This document shows, in pieces, positions 11,312-21,407 of a DNA stretch of 64,000 bases (the stretch's first letter is position 1; each line of letters begins with the position of its first letter). The position numbers and the translations under genes are program-made. The DNA is from Metellina segmentata (Eukaryota; Arthropoda; Arachnida; Araneae; Tetragnathidae): positions 70,872,998-70,936,997 of the forward strand of contig OX375876.1 in NCBI GenBank assembly GCA_947359465.1, in the 5' to 3' direction. The notes under the pieces were generated by a model, which worked only from the letters and a program-made list of their open reading frames with translations, ran no database searches and had not been told where the DNA came from.

Positions 11312-14026
11312 TTATATTTCCTCCAAATCATTCATAAGGAAATGAAATATAAATGTGGCCTTTTTCCTTTCAGTAGCTTGTTGATTAATTTTTTTGTTAG
11401 ATGAAGATGTTTGGATCTCATTCAATGGCTCTCGCAACAAAATCCCACCAAATATTGTGGCAAGGAGTTTTCCATCCAGTCGATTAGATGTGCAATGATT
11501 CAATATCTCCCGCAGAAATGACACCAAGTACCTGAAAACACTTCTGTGGACCCGAGGAATTTCATTCACCACATTTCTGCAGCTGATGAAGTTGTTGGAA
11601 CAATCCAGCGACTTGTAATAAAACTCGTATGGTATGACCGGCTCTGGCAATGCACCAAGGAACAGCAGTAGGGACTCTGCAACAGAATGAACAGAACAGT
11701 AACCCAGTTCACAGATGCCAGTGTCCAGCTTGTCTCTAATCTTCTGCATTTCAAAACGCAAACCAGGTTGGAGGAACAACTCCTCTTGGGTCAATCCAAA
11801 TTTATATAAATGATCAATCAAGACCCATACTTCTTTGGGGATTTCGAATTGCTGTAATTTCAATTTTGTGTTACTTGTTATGCTATTTTCTAATTCAAAC
11901 AGCTCATCAGTAGGTACCTCAGACACAGGTACAGATAACCTCACCAGAGCTTCTAGAGAAGCCCCAAAACATCCAGGCACATAAGTTCCGGTAACAGTAA
12001 TAAACAGATCCTTGCCGCCTTCCAAGTGAAGAACTAGGATATCATAAATTTTATCTTTCCCAGTATTTAGTTTGTACGCAATTTTCTTGTCTACAAAGAC
12101 TTCCAGTTCAACATCGCATTTTTCACCAGGTTTCAAGATAGACATGTAGGGCTTGATGCTTAGCCAGTCCTTGCAATACCTGGTGTCATTTAATTTTTTC
12201 TTGAATTCAAACTGCACTGGAACCTGCCCAGTGTTTGCAATGGTTATAGTTTGAATTTTGGATTCGATAAAATGGATTTTATGGAAATGCACTTCCAATT
12301 TATCCAGTGTCACCTGAGGTAAAAACTCATTTTCCAGCTTATCAAGTTTCTTCATCACTTCTTCATAAATCTTTCTATACTTAGCCACATCGATGATCTT
12401 GACTTGCGATTCAAAGACAGAGCTGACAGGTTTGTGGTCACTATGCACGAGCGTAGGATGGCTTCTGTACGACAACTGTCTTATATTGTTGCCTTTCCAC
12501 AAGACACGGTCACACCATGCTGGCAGACGGTTCTTTTCACTCGAGTCCCAATTGTTTGTTCCAGTATCATACTTGTAAGTTGGTGCAAAGTTAATTGAAC
12601 CTTCATTAAATCCTACAAAAACTTTCTTCAGTTGTTTTTGAATGGCTAACTGATCATGCTCCATCAAAACAGAATAGCATTTTTTCTCAATAAGAGCTTT
12701 TACTTGCTCACTGTCTAGGTCCATGATACGGTAATTCATGTCTCCCATCCAATAGATATGGTCATGATCTTTTATGTATTTGGGAGGCTTGAACTGGTTA
12801 AAAGCCATTCGAGCACATATATCACTGAAATCTTGGTTTCGTCTTTCACATTCTTCAAGATGAGCAGCTAAGTGGCAATTTACAAAGCATATGGGAGTAC
12901 GATGGAAATCGAGTCTGACTGCAACTCCACCTTTGTTGCCCAACTTCCCCATGATACCAGTCCCAACAGTTTCAGCTGTCACATTTCTGACATGCTCAAA
13001 TAATTCTTCCTTAACAAAAACTATCATCATTATCCCAACCAGACGAATAAGTTTGACAAGTTTATAATTTACAGTAGAATTCAATCCAGCCTTAACGGCT
13101 TCCAGCCACTCATCTTCTTTAGGTGTATCAGTGAAAAGATATGCTTCTTTACTAAGATCCAATTCCTGGAATCCAACTACATAAAAATCTGGTGAAACTG
13201 AATCAACAGATAACCAGTCTTTCAAACACTCTTTCGGCGACTGGCCATTAACATTCCAGCTTGCCATGCAAACTGTGTATGTTTGGAGGTAAACATAATC
13301 ATCCTCCTGCATTGCCATTTGGAGTCGGATGACACTTTCTCTAGCGGCAAGCGGAGTTACTCCCATTGCAATACTTTGTCTTGGTAAATTTCCAAATTCA
13401 GGAGATTGAAGTTGCCCCCTGGAAAGATCCGACTCGCTGCTAGCGGTCAATAATTGAGGATAAAATGAGCTGTCATAATCTGAAAATGTTTCTTCACAGT
13501 TCATGGAATTCACAGACTGGGAGTCAAGAGATAAAGTGTTTAGACTCTCCACTTCATCGAGGAAAAACGTTGACTCCTTGATGGCTGGTATTGGCTGATA
13601 TTTGGCAAGCCACTGGAAATCCGATTGAGGTCCAATTTTAAGGAAGAAAGATTCTGAAGCTTTAGAAATCTGAGTCGCGAAGGTTTTAGTTTTTGCATTG
13701 TACGGAAGTTCAAACAGTTGTTTGTGTTTGCTGCCAAGAATTTTTAAATACACATTGTCTTCTGCATTGGAGTCATTTCCAGAAGTTTCGATGTCACATT
13801 TAAAACTGTCGTTGATTGCGATAGCCTTTTCAATAGTCAAGTAACCGGGATTTGACGAAGGAGTTCGCGTTTGCACTAAAATGAAAACGGCATGTTCATT
13901 GGAATGTTCAACAAGAGCTAGCACTCGGTTTGATTTAACCCAATCTTGAACAAGTCCAGCTTCGATAGACAATAACACCTTGTCACCAGAGCACAATAGT
14001 CCCTGAATGGCAGTGATTTGATCCAT
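11312..14026 (-). CDS. INPP5B: Type II inositol polyphosphate 5-phosphatase (INPP5B/OCRL family)
   Basis: The family removes the 5-phosphate from PI(4,5)P2, PI(3,4,5)P3 and soluble inositol phosphates, and acts on endosomes, Golgi and at the ciliary base together with Rab GTPases. The 904-residue frame is complete, and human OCRL/INPP5B have about 900-990 residues. Order: PH-like N-terminus (about 1-145), acidic/Ser-rich linker, 5-phosphatase (about 248-540), ASH (about 565-690), RhoGAP-like (about 725-904). Catalytic motifs are all present: WNVNGQSP (257-264), FQELDLS (286-292), GNKGG (363-367), NCHLAAH (383-389), WMGDMNYR (426-433), PAWCDR (502-507), SDHKP (529-533). The RhoGAP part lacks an arginine finger, as in OCRL. 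The start MDQITAIQG and the block GQSPKECL resemble INPP5B more than OCRL, but a single arthropod co-orthologue is likely. No CaaX tail; it ends NDLEEI. The ATG has G at -3 and +4, and an in-frame TAA lies at 14035-14033, which fixes the start. No intron interrupts the coding region. Confidence 0.96.
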   Translation of the reverse strand: MDQITAIQGLLCSGDKVLLSIEAGLVQDWVKSNRVLALVEHSNEHAVFILVQTRTPSSNPGYLTIEKAIAINDSFKCDIETSGNDSNAEDNVYLKILGSKHKQLFELPYNAKTKTFATQISKASESFFLKIGPQSDFQWLAKYQPIPAIKESTFFLDEVESLNTLSLDSQSVNSMNCEETFSDYDSSFYPQLLTASSESDLSRGQLQSPEFGNLPRQSIAMGVTPLAARESVIRLQMAMQEDDYVYLQTYTVCMASWNVNGQSPKECLKDWLSVDSVSPDFYVVGFQELDLSKEAYLFTDTPKEDEWLEAVKAGLNSTVNYKLVKLIRLVGIMMIVFVKEELFEHVRNVTAETVGTGIMGKLGNKGGVAVRLDFHRTPICFVNCHLAAHLEECERRNQDFSDICARMAFNQFKPPKYIKDHDHIYWMGDMNYRIMDLDSEQVKALIEKKCYSVLMEHDQLAIQKQLKKVFVGFNEGSINFAPTYKYDTGTNNWDSSEKNRLPAWCDRVLWKGNNIRQLSYRSHPTLVHSDHKPVSSVFESQVKIIDVAKYRKIYEEVMKKLDKLENEFLPQVTLDKLEVHFHKIHFIESKIQTITIANTGQVPVQFEFKKKLNDTRYCKDWLSIKPYMSILKPGEKCDVELEVFVDKKIAYKLNTGKDKIYDILVLHLEGGKDLFITVTGTYVPGCFGASLEALVRLSVPVSEVPTDELFELENSITSNTKLKLQQFEIPKEVWVLIDHLYKFGLTQEELFLQPGLRFEMQKIRDKLDTGICELGYCSVHSVAESLLLFLGALPEPVIPYEFYYKSLDCSNNFISCRNVVNEIPRVHRSVFRYLVSFLREILNHCTSNRLDGKLLATIFGGILLREPLNEIQTSSSNKKINQQATERKKATFIFHFLMNDLEEI

Positions 14027-14340
14027 AGCGAATTAGAAGTACGATTTTATACTATAGTTGCTAGTTATTAGATACGCAGAAAAGTCAGCAGAGTAAATAA
14101 GATGCACAAATTAAAATAATCAACGTCATTAATAAAATTTGATTAAGACATGCAAATTATGATTCACCTCTCATTCAGTTTATTGCAGTTGTTCTTCGGC
14201 AAATAAAAACGGAAAATGTTTGAGAAAGCAGACAATATTATTCATTTTCAGAGATTTTCGATCCTACTCCCACCCTGTCGCTAGAGTTGAGATGTTGTAA
14301 TCCTGCAAATAAGATAAAACGTTTCTTAGGTTAGATGTTT
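14027..14340 (-). promoter_or_regulatory. Upstream region / probable 5' UTR of the phosphatase gene
   Basis: No protein is seen here. On the minus strand a pyrimidine-rich tract followed by TTATTTGCAG (about 14302) looks like a 3' splice site. A non-coding first exon may therefore lie further upstream, with the second exon carrying about 275 nt of leader before the ATG. An alternative splice donor-like GAG/GTGAAT occurs near 14167. No TATA box could be assigned. Splicing is inferred from motif only. Confidence 0.3.
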
Positions 14341-14372
14341 CGCATCATAGAGGATATCTATGGTTCGTATTA

Positions 14373-14400
14373 GAGTGCCTATATAATTATATAGGCACTC
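14373..14400. mobile_element. 28-bp perfect palindrome: two abutting MITE TIRs
   Basis: GAGTGCCTATATAA is followed directly by its exact reverse complement, with TA on each side (14371-14372, 14401-14402). The first 14 bases equal the TIR of the MITE at 39878-40413. It therefore looks like that family reduced to its two ends with no interior. Confidence 0.65.
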
Positions 14401-14435
14401 TAGTTCGTATAGGTAGTATGTCAAAAAGGAAAATA

Positions 14436-14760
14436 TGCCGTCCAACCCGTATAGTGGTTAAGGTGTTAACCTCCAGATCGAAAGGTTCCTGGTTCAAATC
14501 CGGGTCCGGGCATGGGTGTTTGCAAGCGTATGGTGTAGAGGTGGCTGGTGCACCTTAAATCTGTCGTGGCCGAAAGTCCTCACGTTGGGTTGGTGTGGAA
14601 GTTTGGAGAGTGGGGTGCCAGCTCAGGTGTTGCTTCGCCATCTGACCGTGGTTCAAAATTACGAGGTGTTGTCCTCGGATCTTTCCCTTAAGGGACTGAT
14701 CCAGGACCGTCGTCAATAGCCAGTTGTGTAGCTCTAGTACGACGTTAACTAAAAATTACC
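14436..14760 (+). repeat. SINE (family A), near full length
   Basis: The tRNA-derived head holds an A-box-like GTATAGTGGTTAAGG and a B-box-like GGTTCAAATCC, the internal RNA polymerase III promoter. The body has the recurring ATCTGTCGTGGCCGAAAGTCC, GTGTGGAAGTTTGGAGAGTG and ACGAGGTGTTGTCCTCGGATC segments. It ends TGTGTAGCTCTAGTACGACGTTAACTAAAA. A copy in reverse lies at 62170-62490. Confidence 0.8.
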
Positions 14761-15215
14761 AATTATCAATAGCCAGTTGTGTTGCTCTCGTATGACGGTA
14801 ATTACAAATTACCTAAAAAATAGCAATTTTGGCAATTATCAATAAACGTTGTACTAGAGCAACACAATTGGACACAGATAACGGTCCGGGATCAATTCCA
14901 AAAGGTAAGGATCGAGGAATTTTGTTAATTTACGCAACGCATCGGGCTATTTTGACATTCCGGGATCGATCCCAAAGGGAAAGATTCCAGGACAACACCG
15001 CGCAGTTTTGAACCACTGTCAGATAACGAGAAAGAATCGAGGACAACACAACGTAATTTGTAAAAGGATGGTAGGTAGGTATTTTAATTGACGTCCTACT
15101 GGAACAACACACTATTGACGTCTTTGACGATCTATTGACGATTGTCAAGTATCATTCCATCCCAAGGGGGAAGATCCGAGGACACCAAGTAATTTTGAAT
15201 CATGATCAGGTGACA
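14761..15215. repeat. Cluster of SINE-A tail fragments in both orientations
   Basis: The tail segment (GTGTTGCTCTAGTACGACG or its reverse) and the GGGATCGATCCC / AGGACAACAC body segment recur several times here in mixed orientation. This points to repeated SINE insertion and rearrangement. Confidence 0.55.
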
Positions 15216-15539
15216 AGACTGTTGAATAACTTAATATTCTATTTTTTTTTTAGTGCAAATGAGAGATACGACTAAACTATGTTAATTTTTGTTCTGCTGC
15301 TCGATCTCTGTTGTTTAAAAAAATTTTAAAGTCGTATTCTTTTTTTTTATACTGCGAAGCAAGTGTTATTTTTTGTTTCTCCTATTTTAATTTCTTTTTT
15401 TGTTAATGAAATAATTGTTCAAAGTAATAAATGCTTTTTAAAAGAGATGAGAGAGATAATTTCTGCAGCTATTAAAATGTATTCATGATCCCAGAATACG
15501 TTTCCTAACCCCAACACCATTTTTTTCTTGAGAGAAAAG

Positions 15540-16370
15540 AATGTGGAACAAGTCATGCAAAAAATTGAACCTCTTTTAGGAGGTGAAAACTGGGAAGATT
15601 GGAAACATTTAATTCCGATGAAATTAAAGGAAATTCCAAATCCAATAGAATTAATTTCAGTAAAATTAAAAATTTTCTTGAAGAACGTAGTTGCAGTTCA
15701 ACATTAAAAGAAAGAAATGTCGACATAAAATATTTTGAAAAATTTAACAAGACACAATCAAAAATAATATTTCTATTAGTTTTAATCTTGGGTCCAAAAG
15801 TTAGAGCTCAAGTAAGAAATCTTTTAAGCTCAGATGAGGTTTGAACATAACTCCACAATCTCTTTGCTGGTGTAGAAAAAAATAATGCATTTGAAATTTG
15901 TTTGGAGTTTTGGGTTGTAAATGGAAAGAGAATCTAGATATAGCTGGAAATTTGTCTTCAACAAGGCAACTTTGGAACAACCTTCAGGAAGAAATAGGAA
16001 AATGTCAAAACAGCAATAATGGAAAATTGACACCAAATATTCTTATACGTAAGATATTTCAACCCAGAGATTATTGAAGTTTTCAAACAACTTGGCTTAT
16101 GATTCATAAAGATAAAGAAATAAATTTGGAAATCTTATTAACTGGCTCTGCACAAAAGCAAGCAAGTTAACCTCTACATCACAACGAGTTCACCAGGAAG
16201 CCTTAACAATAAAGAAAATTGCCAACGATAGAATAAATAAGAAAGGTAACAACAACAACAAAGACATAAGGTCATTGGGTTAAAAATTGTTATAGTGAGC
16301 TTGAAAGTATGGTCACTGATGTAAACATTGAAGTAGTGAAACTTGGAAAGACAATTTGAGAAGTTTGTTA
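15540..16370 (+). pseudogene. Degenerate gag-like remnant, possibly Ty1/copia
   Basis: In broken frames the region reads EPLLGGENWEDWK, then (15599-15844) KYFEKFNKTQSKIIFLL...GPKVRAQVRNLLSSDEV, then LWNNLQEEIGK. The order, a W-containing N-terminal block, a 'DxKAxxxIxLxL' block and a 'xLWxxL' block, is that of copia gag proteins. Several stops and shifts break it. No protease, integrase or RT was found nearby. Family assignment is tentative. Confidence 0.35.
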
Positions 16371-16559
16371 AGAAATCCGGAAGGTTAGACATCGCAAATC
16401 AGTTATATTTAGATGTAATTTCTGATTCAGAATTTGAAATATATTGTAGAACAATACAGAGAAAAGGCTGTAGAAATTAATCTAAATATTAAAAAAGTAA
16501 TTGAAGAATACAAGCAAAAGAAACAAAATTCGACAGCCACACAAGTTAGGTTCTATTGA

Positions 16560-17600
16560 AAATACTAAAATAGTGTCAAAACCTAGACTTCCTGAAATTG
16601 AACTTCCAAAATTCGGGGAAGAATTTAAGGATTGGTTAAGTTTTATCGACCAATTTTAAGAAAATTGACGATAACGATGACTAAAAAGGATCTGATAAAT
16701 TTCATTACTTGACTCAGTCAACGATTGTCGGACCGCAGGCACGTGAGATTGTTGAATATTATCCAAATACGAATAAGAATTATCCGTAAAGGTGGGAAGC
16801 TTAAAGGAACGATTCGGTAGGGAATATATATTGATTCAATTTTATATCCGGAATTGTTGGGACTAGTTTCTGAATCGAAAGGAAACAAACAAGATTCATT
16901 GAGCACTTTGAACAACAAGTTAACATCTCAGTTAAGAGCTTTAAGTTCATTGAGTTTAACGACTGACAAGTGTGCTATAGTAGTACTGTTCCCCTTAGTT
17001 GAGTCGTCAATCCCTGTAGAAACTTTAAGAGCGTGGGAAAGATCTAAATCGAATGGAATTGTGAGCAAGGAAACATGTCCATCAGATTTAGAATGTATAC
17101 TGTCTTTTATTAGCAAAGAAGTTCTTATTCGAAGAAAGAATAAAATTAGCTAGATCTGGTTTTACTTGGACTAAGATAAATAAAAAGAAAAATCTAGATT
17201 CGAACGAAACTTATGGCGAAATGGCACCTTTTTCAGCTTTCGAAATGTTCGGTCAGAAATCAAATAGAACTTCTCGTATATTTTGTAAAAAGAATAATGT
17301 TAGTAAATATTGTAAAAAAGCTTCACACATGCCACTGTTTGAAAAGAAATTAATAGTTAAGGAAAATGGGGTTTGTTTTGTTGGCTTAGTCAAAGGTCTC
17401 GTAGCTAAGGATTGCAAATCCAAAGTCAAATACTCGAATTGCTCCAAACGCCATTTTAAATTCATGTGTCCCATGGATTCTCAGAACTCAAACACAACGC
17501 AAGTGTCAGAAGTGATGAGTCACCCATATTACTCGATAGTTTGCATTCTCAATCATCAACTGAAGTATTGTGTGTGTATTCTCTTTCTTTCATGGTCAAA
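16560..17600 (+). pseudogene. BEL/Pao retrotransposon gag remnant
   Basis: Broken frames carry PEIELPKFGEEFKDWLSF (about 16590-16645), YLTQSTIVGPQAREIVEYYP, then at 16854-17153 LTSQLRALSSLSLTTDKCA and PLVESSIPVETLRAWERS. Further on come FCKKNNVSKYC and SNCSKRHFKFMCP (17260-17475), a decayed pair of zinc knuckles. This order is characteristic of BEL/Pao gag. At least three frame breaks and many stops. No LTR, protease or RT is visible in the window, so it is an isolated, inactive fragment. Confidence 0.7.
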
Positions 17601-17678
17601 GTAATAAGCTAACTAGTTTTATCCATCTTGACCAATAGAATATTTTTATAGGATTCCTTCAACTAATAGACAAAAGAA

Positions 17679-17717
17679 CTTTACCCTACAACACAACTAA
17701 TGTGTTGTAGGGTAAAG
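17679..17717. repeat. Perfect 17-bp stem, 5-nt loop inverted repeat
   Basis: CTTTACCCTACAACACA is followed after ACTAA by its exact reverse complement. No T-run follows, so a terminator role is not suggested. It may be a minimal MITE or a foldback. Confidence 0.8.
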
Positions 17718-17719
17718 CA

Positions 17720-18244
17720 ATAGTATACTTCTCGGAAATCTTGATATGATAAGGGGATTAATGTCTCCGGATTATGTTCTTGATCTTTAAATTATTTAAA
17801 TGGTTTTATAACAAGTTGCAAGTAAATGCGGAAAAAAGCGTGTAAAACTGAAGCAATAAAATCTGAAGGGTGCGTTACAAACAAAAATCTATTGACTTTT
17901 ATGAGAGTTCTAAGAAACTTAAAAATGCGCACTGCCAGTTTAAAAGATTTATTCTTATCGTAATAAGAGGAGATAGTGTCGATAGCAGATATTATCAGAC
18001 ACTATTCGTGGAATATTTAATCTTACTCTGTTTGTGCTGACAAATCCAGATAAGATACTAAGTGACCTTTAAACTAAGAAAGTAAAAAATAGCTCCTTAA
18101 ATGGAGATTTGTAGTAACTTCTTAGAGATTCCCCAAACTGTGTTATTCTAGAAAGTAATACAATTGTGGAATTTTGATTAATTAATTATTGCTACTATTT
18201 GTAATGTTCTATCTATCAGTAATTAGGTATGTTCCTAAATTTGT
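17720..18244. other. Spacer, nothing recognised
   Basis: AT-rich, stop-dense on both strands, no TIR or SINE boxes seen. It may be further decayed retrotransposon sequence after the gag relic. Confidence 0.3.
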
Positions 18245-18403
18245 AAGATTAGGTAGGAAGGTTGACGATTGAAATAACGTCGAAATAGAGGAACACAATT
18301 GACTATTGACTGCGGTCCTGGTAAGGTAAAATAATTTTAATTAACGTCATACTAGAGTAACACAACGGGCTATTGACGACGGTCTGGGATCAATCCCCTA
18401 AGG
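18245..18403 (-). repeat. SINE (family A) fragment cut by a hAT end
   Basis: Contains CATACTAGAGTAACACAACGGGCTATTGACGACGGTCTGGGATCAATCCCCTAAGG, given here only as a description of the known tail and body segments. It stops where CAGTGGTTGGCAAACG begins at 18404. Confidence 0.6.
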
Positions 18404-19661
18404 CAGTGGTTGGCAAACGCATTAGTCAAGATCAGACAACGATTAAGATTTCTTTTGAAAGCCAACCATGTTTTTAGAGTGGCTTTAAAAACTAGCTACT
18501 AACGTTAAATGAAACCAGATATCATTAGGATAATCTTATTTATTGCCAAAATGTTTTTTCTACATCAAAATAAAATCATGACAAAACACGCATTTAATGT
18601 CAACAATGACCTTGCATTTCCTTGGAAAGTTTGGATGAGTCAGGTTTGTATGTCGTTGTTTTTAATTTCAAGCACGATTCCAGGTTCTCATCAATAAGAC
18701 GATGTCTCAATTGACTTTTGATAAGGCTCATGCTTGAAAAAGATTGTTCGCATGAATATGTAGAGCCGAAGAGTGAAAGAACAGTAAATACTAGTTCTTT
18801 TTAACTGTTTATATGAGTCATGAATACTATTCCAGGTGTTGAAAATTATCATATCTTCCTTCTCCAGGTCATTCAAAGCAGACCAGTTTTTCTGTGAATT
18901 AAGATCACATTTAGTTTTTTCCAATTTTTCCAAATCAGCATTAAGGCGTTCAAATTTGGAGCTCCATAATTCTTTGTATTTTAACTCCAGTAATTGCATT
19001 TCAAAAGCGCAGATGTCAATAGTAAAGGGAGAAAAATTTAATTATGTTACCTCAGCACTGAGAGGTTTTTAACAAAGGCTAAAGTCGCTATGCTATTTCT
19101 GTCATCCTTTAACCTCCGAAGAAAAGCTTCCCTCATATTCAAAAATTGTTGTTCTGAATTAGTAAATGTCAATAACCGAGTTATTTTCTTGGCGATGTTT
19201 CAGCGGGCTTGTAAAAATGAATTAATGTTTCTTCTACCAAATTTTGAGCAAGAAGTGATAGTTTGTTTCCGAATGAAATGAATTCTTCCACATCAAAAAA
19301 ATTGGGTTTCCTTTCCCCTGTAATTTACGTTTACGATAAAATAAAATTTTTGGATCCACTGATCGTCTGTTAGTTTATGAAAGTCAATATCCTTCTCAAA
19401 GAGAAATGCTTTAATTTCAATTTATAAGGAAACGAAACGCTTCCTCTTGGAAGCCAACGTATTTATTATGCAGTAGAAGATCTGTGACCTGTGTGCGTAT
19501 TCACTCTCCATTTCAACTAAAAAATTTTTAAATTGGAGATGACAAAGAGCTTTAGCTACAATTGTGTTGACAATCTAGATCACCAATAACATTGCACATT
19601 TCTTCTGGAAATCTTTGCGCACAAAGCGCTTCATGATGAATGATGCAATGGTAAACAAGTA

Positions 19662-21407
19662 CACTCACTGCCAAAAGTTAAGCACTGAGAGGAAAATGTT
19701 ACTTTAAAGAAAGCCAATCTGAATTTGAGAGGCTGTAATTTGCTGCAGAGATAGATGGAAGTATGCAAATGTGTTATGTAACAGCCAATCATGGTTTCGT
19801 GTCAAGTACTATCAAAAAAGGCAATTGTGTAAGCCAGCATTGTGAAGGGTTATAGGAGTTGCATGTAAGTGCTGAGAACTTTTGTACGATTAGTTTTCAG
19901 GACAGACCTGTTTCTATGGCTTCCAGAAGACAAATGGCAGATAGCGAGCGCTAGTGTTCTGTGGGACGCCTTGAAGCAGGGCAATCAATCACTGATGTTG
20001 CTCTTTTCTTCGACGTTCATCATTCCTTCATTTCACGATTATGGAAACAATTCCAAACAAGTAAAAAGTTGTCTGAAGACCTGTGGCCGGCAGCCCAAGG
20101 GTTGCGACCCCCAGGAAGATTGATATATTACTGTTGTAGCCAAGCGGAATCGAAGTGTGACCTCCACACGTGTGACATCTGTGGTTGCAGCGTTCATTGG
20201 TAAGACGATACCTGCCAATACTGTGCACCGAAGGCTACACATGAATAGACTGTACAGCTGGGTACCACGAGTTCGTGTTCCTCTATCAGTCCAATCCAGA
20301 GGGGCATGATTAAAATGGTGTCGGCAACATGTGAATTGGACTGTGTCTGATTGGGCTAACGTTATGTTCACGGATGACTCGATATTTGTCCTAGAGCCAG
20401 ATGACAAACGTGTAAGGGTCTGGAGAGAACAAAGCACACTCAATCGGCCCCAGAACATTATCGAGCATCACGCATTCCGAAGTGTAAGCATCATGGTGTG
20501 GGCCTGGGTTTCGTTGGGCGGTACGGCTGTCCGGATGAAGTCCTAGAACCCACTGTGAGATTGTATGCTGCAGCAGTTGGTCCTTCTTTCGTTTTAATGG
20601 ATGATAATGCTCGTCCTCATAGAGCTGGCATCGTCGACTACTACCTGGAGAGTGAGGGGATTGCGCGTATGGTTTGGCCGGTGTACTCGCCCGATCTTAA
20701 TCCCATTGAAAATCTTTGGGATGTCCTCGTCCTTGCTGTGTCTGCGCGTTTTTCACCCCCAACTATTTCCACAGAGTTGCAAATTACTCTATAGGATGAA
20801 TGGCGATTACTTGACTCTGGAGTGGTTGATCACTTCATGGAAAGCATGGTGTTTGGGAACAAGTCAATCGATCCCTATCTGTGCTTGTAGAGTTAATAAA
20901 TTAAAACTCAGGATTAAAACATAACGGTTTTATTAAGAGGTAACAATAGAGAGCGAAGCTCCAAGGTTGGTGCTCGGCAGGCAGTCGTCTTCCAAATCAG
21001 TGATAAACAACAAAACAGGGGGTGCCTATGCACCCCTTCTGACGTAAACATGAAGGCTTGGTGACATCCCCGAGTGGTCGAGTAGTCCGCGCGCCATCTC
21101 GTAGGAAAATACTCAACACATGGTCACACGCTGTAAAATTTGTATGAGGATGAGGGGTGGTCGTATACTCTATTGATGTAGGTTTTGTTTTGGATATAAC
21201 CTCATTTTGTTAATGACTCCAATATGACTTCATCTTATAATTTATGAAAATTAAATTCAATATTGTTTTCATCTTTGTATTTGGTTCTTCGTTTGTTTCA
21301 TTCATAAACCTATTTGATACTTTCCTGAAGCATTTCGTGTGAATCAAAGCTGTATTTGTCGTTTTTTGCGCATTTTACCTTTCGTGCTTATTTTTGGCAG
21401 TGAGTTG
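19662..21407 (+). mobile_element. Tc1-like element nested in the hAT relic
   Basis: The left end TA/CACTCACTGCCAAAAGTTAAGCAC matches the right end in inverted orientation (ACTCACTGCCAAAAATAAGCAC, 21380-21405). The right TA has decayed to TT. The hAT coding order resumes on either side, which independently supports the boundaries. Size about 1.75 kb is normal for Tc1. A 7-bp GC hairpin (GGGGTGC CTAT GCACCCC) lies near 21019-21036 in the 3' non-coding part. Confidence 0.7.
19915..20900 (+). pseudogene. Tc1-family transposase, multiply frameshifted
   Basis: N-terminal HTH-like block VGRLEAGQSITDVALFFDVHHSFISRLWKQF (19961 onward, quoted by its parts), then NWTVSDWANVMFTDDSIF where the family has FTDESRF (first catalytic Asp kept), then FVLMDDNARPHRAG (second Asp) and SPDLNPIENLWDVL (Glu), ending with DEWRLLDSGVVDHFMESM in decayed form. 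All three catalytic acidic residues are visible, but the product is spread over at least three frames with stops, so it is inactive. Confidence 0.8.

Noticed and set aside
12393..12598. Frames opposite to the phosphatase gene
   Set aside because: Antisense shadows of a well-supported coding region.
14445..14515. Possible genuine tRNA gene
   Set aside because: A- and B-box-like strings are present, but acceptor pairing is poor and the sequence runs directly into the SINE-A body that recurs elsewhere.
17679..17717. Hairpin as a transcription terminator
   Set aside because: No T-run follows and intrinsic terminators of this kind are bacterial; the context is eukaryotic.
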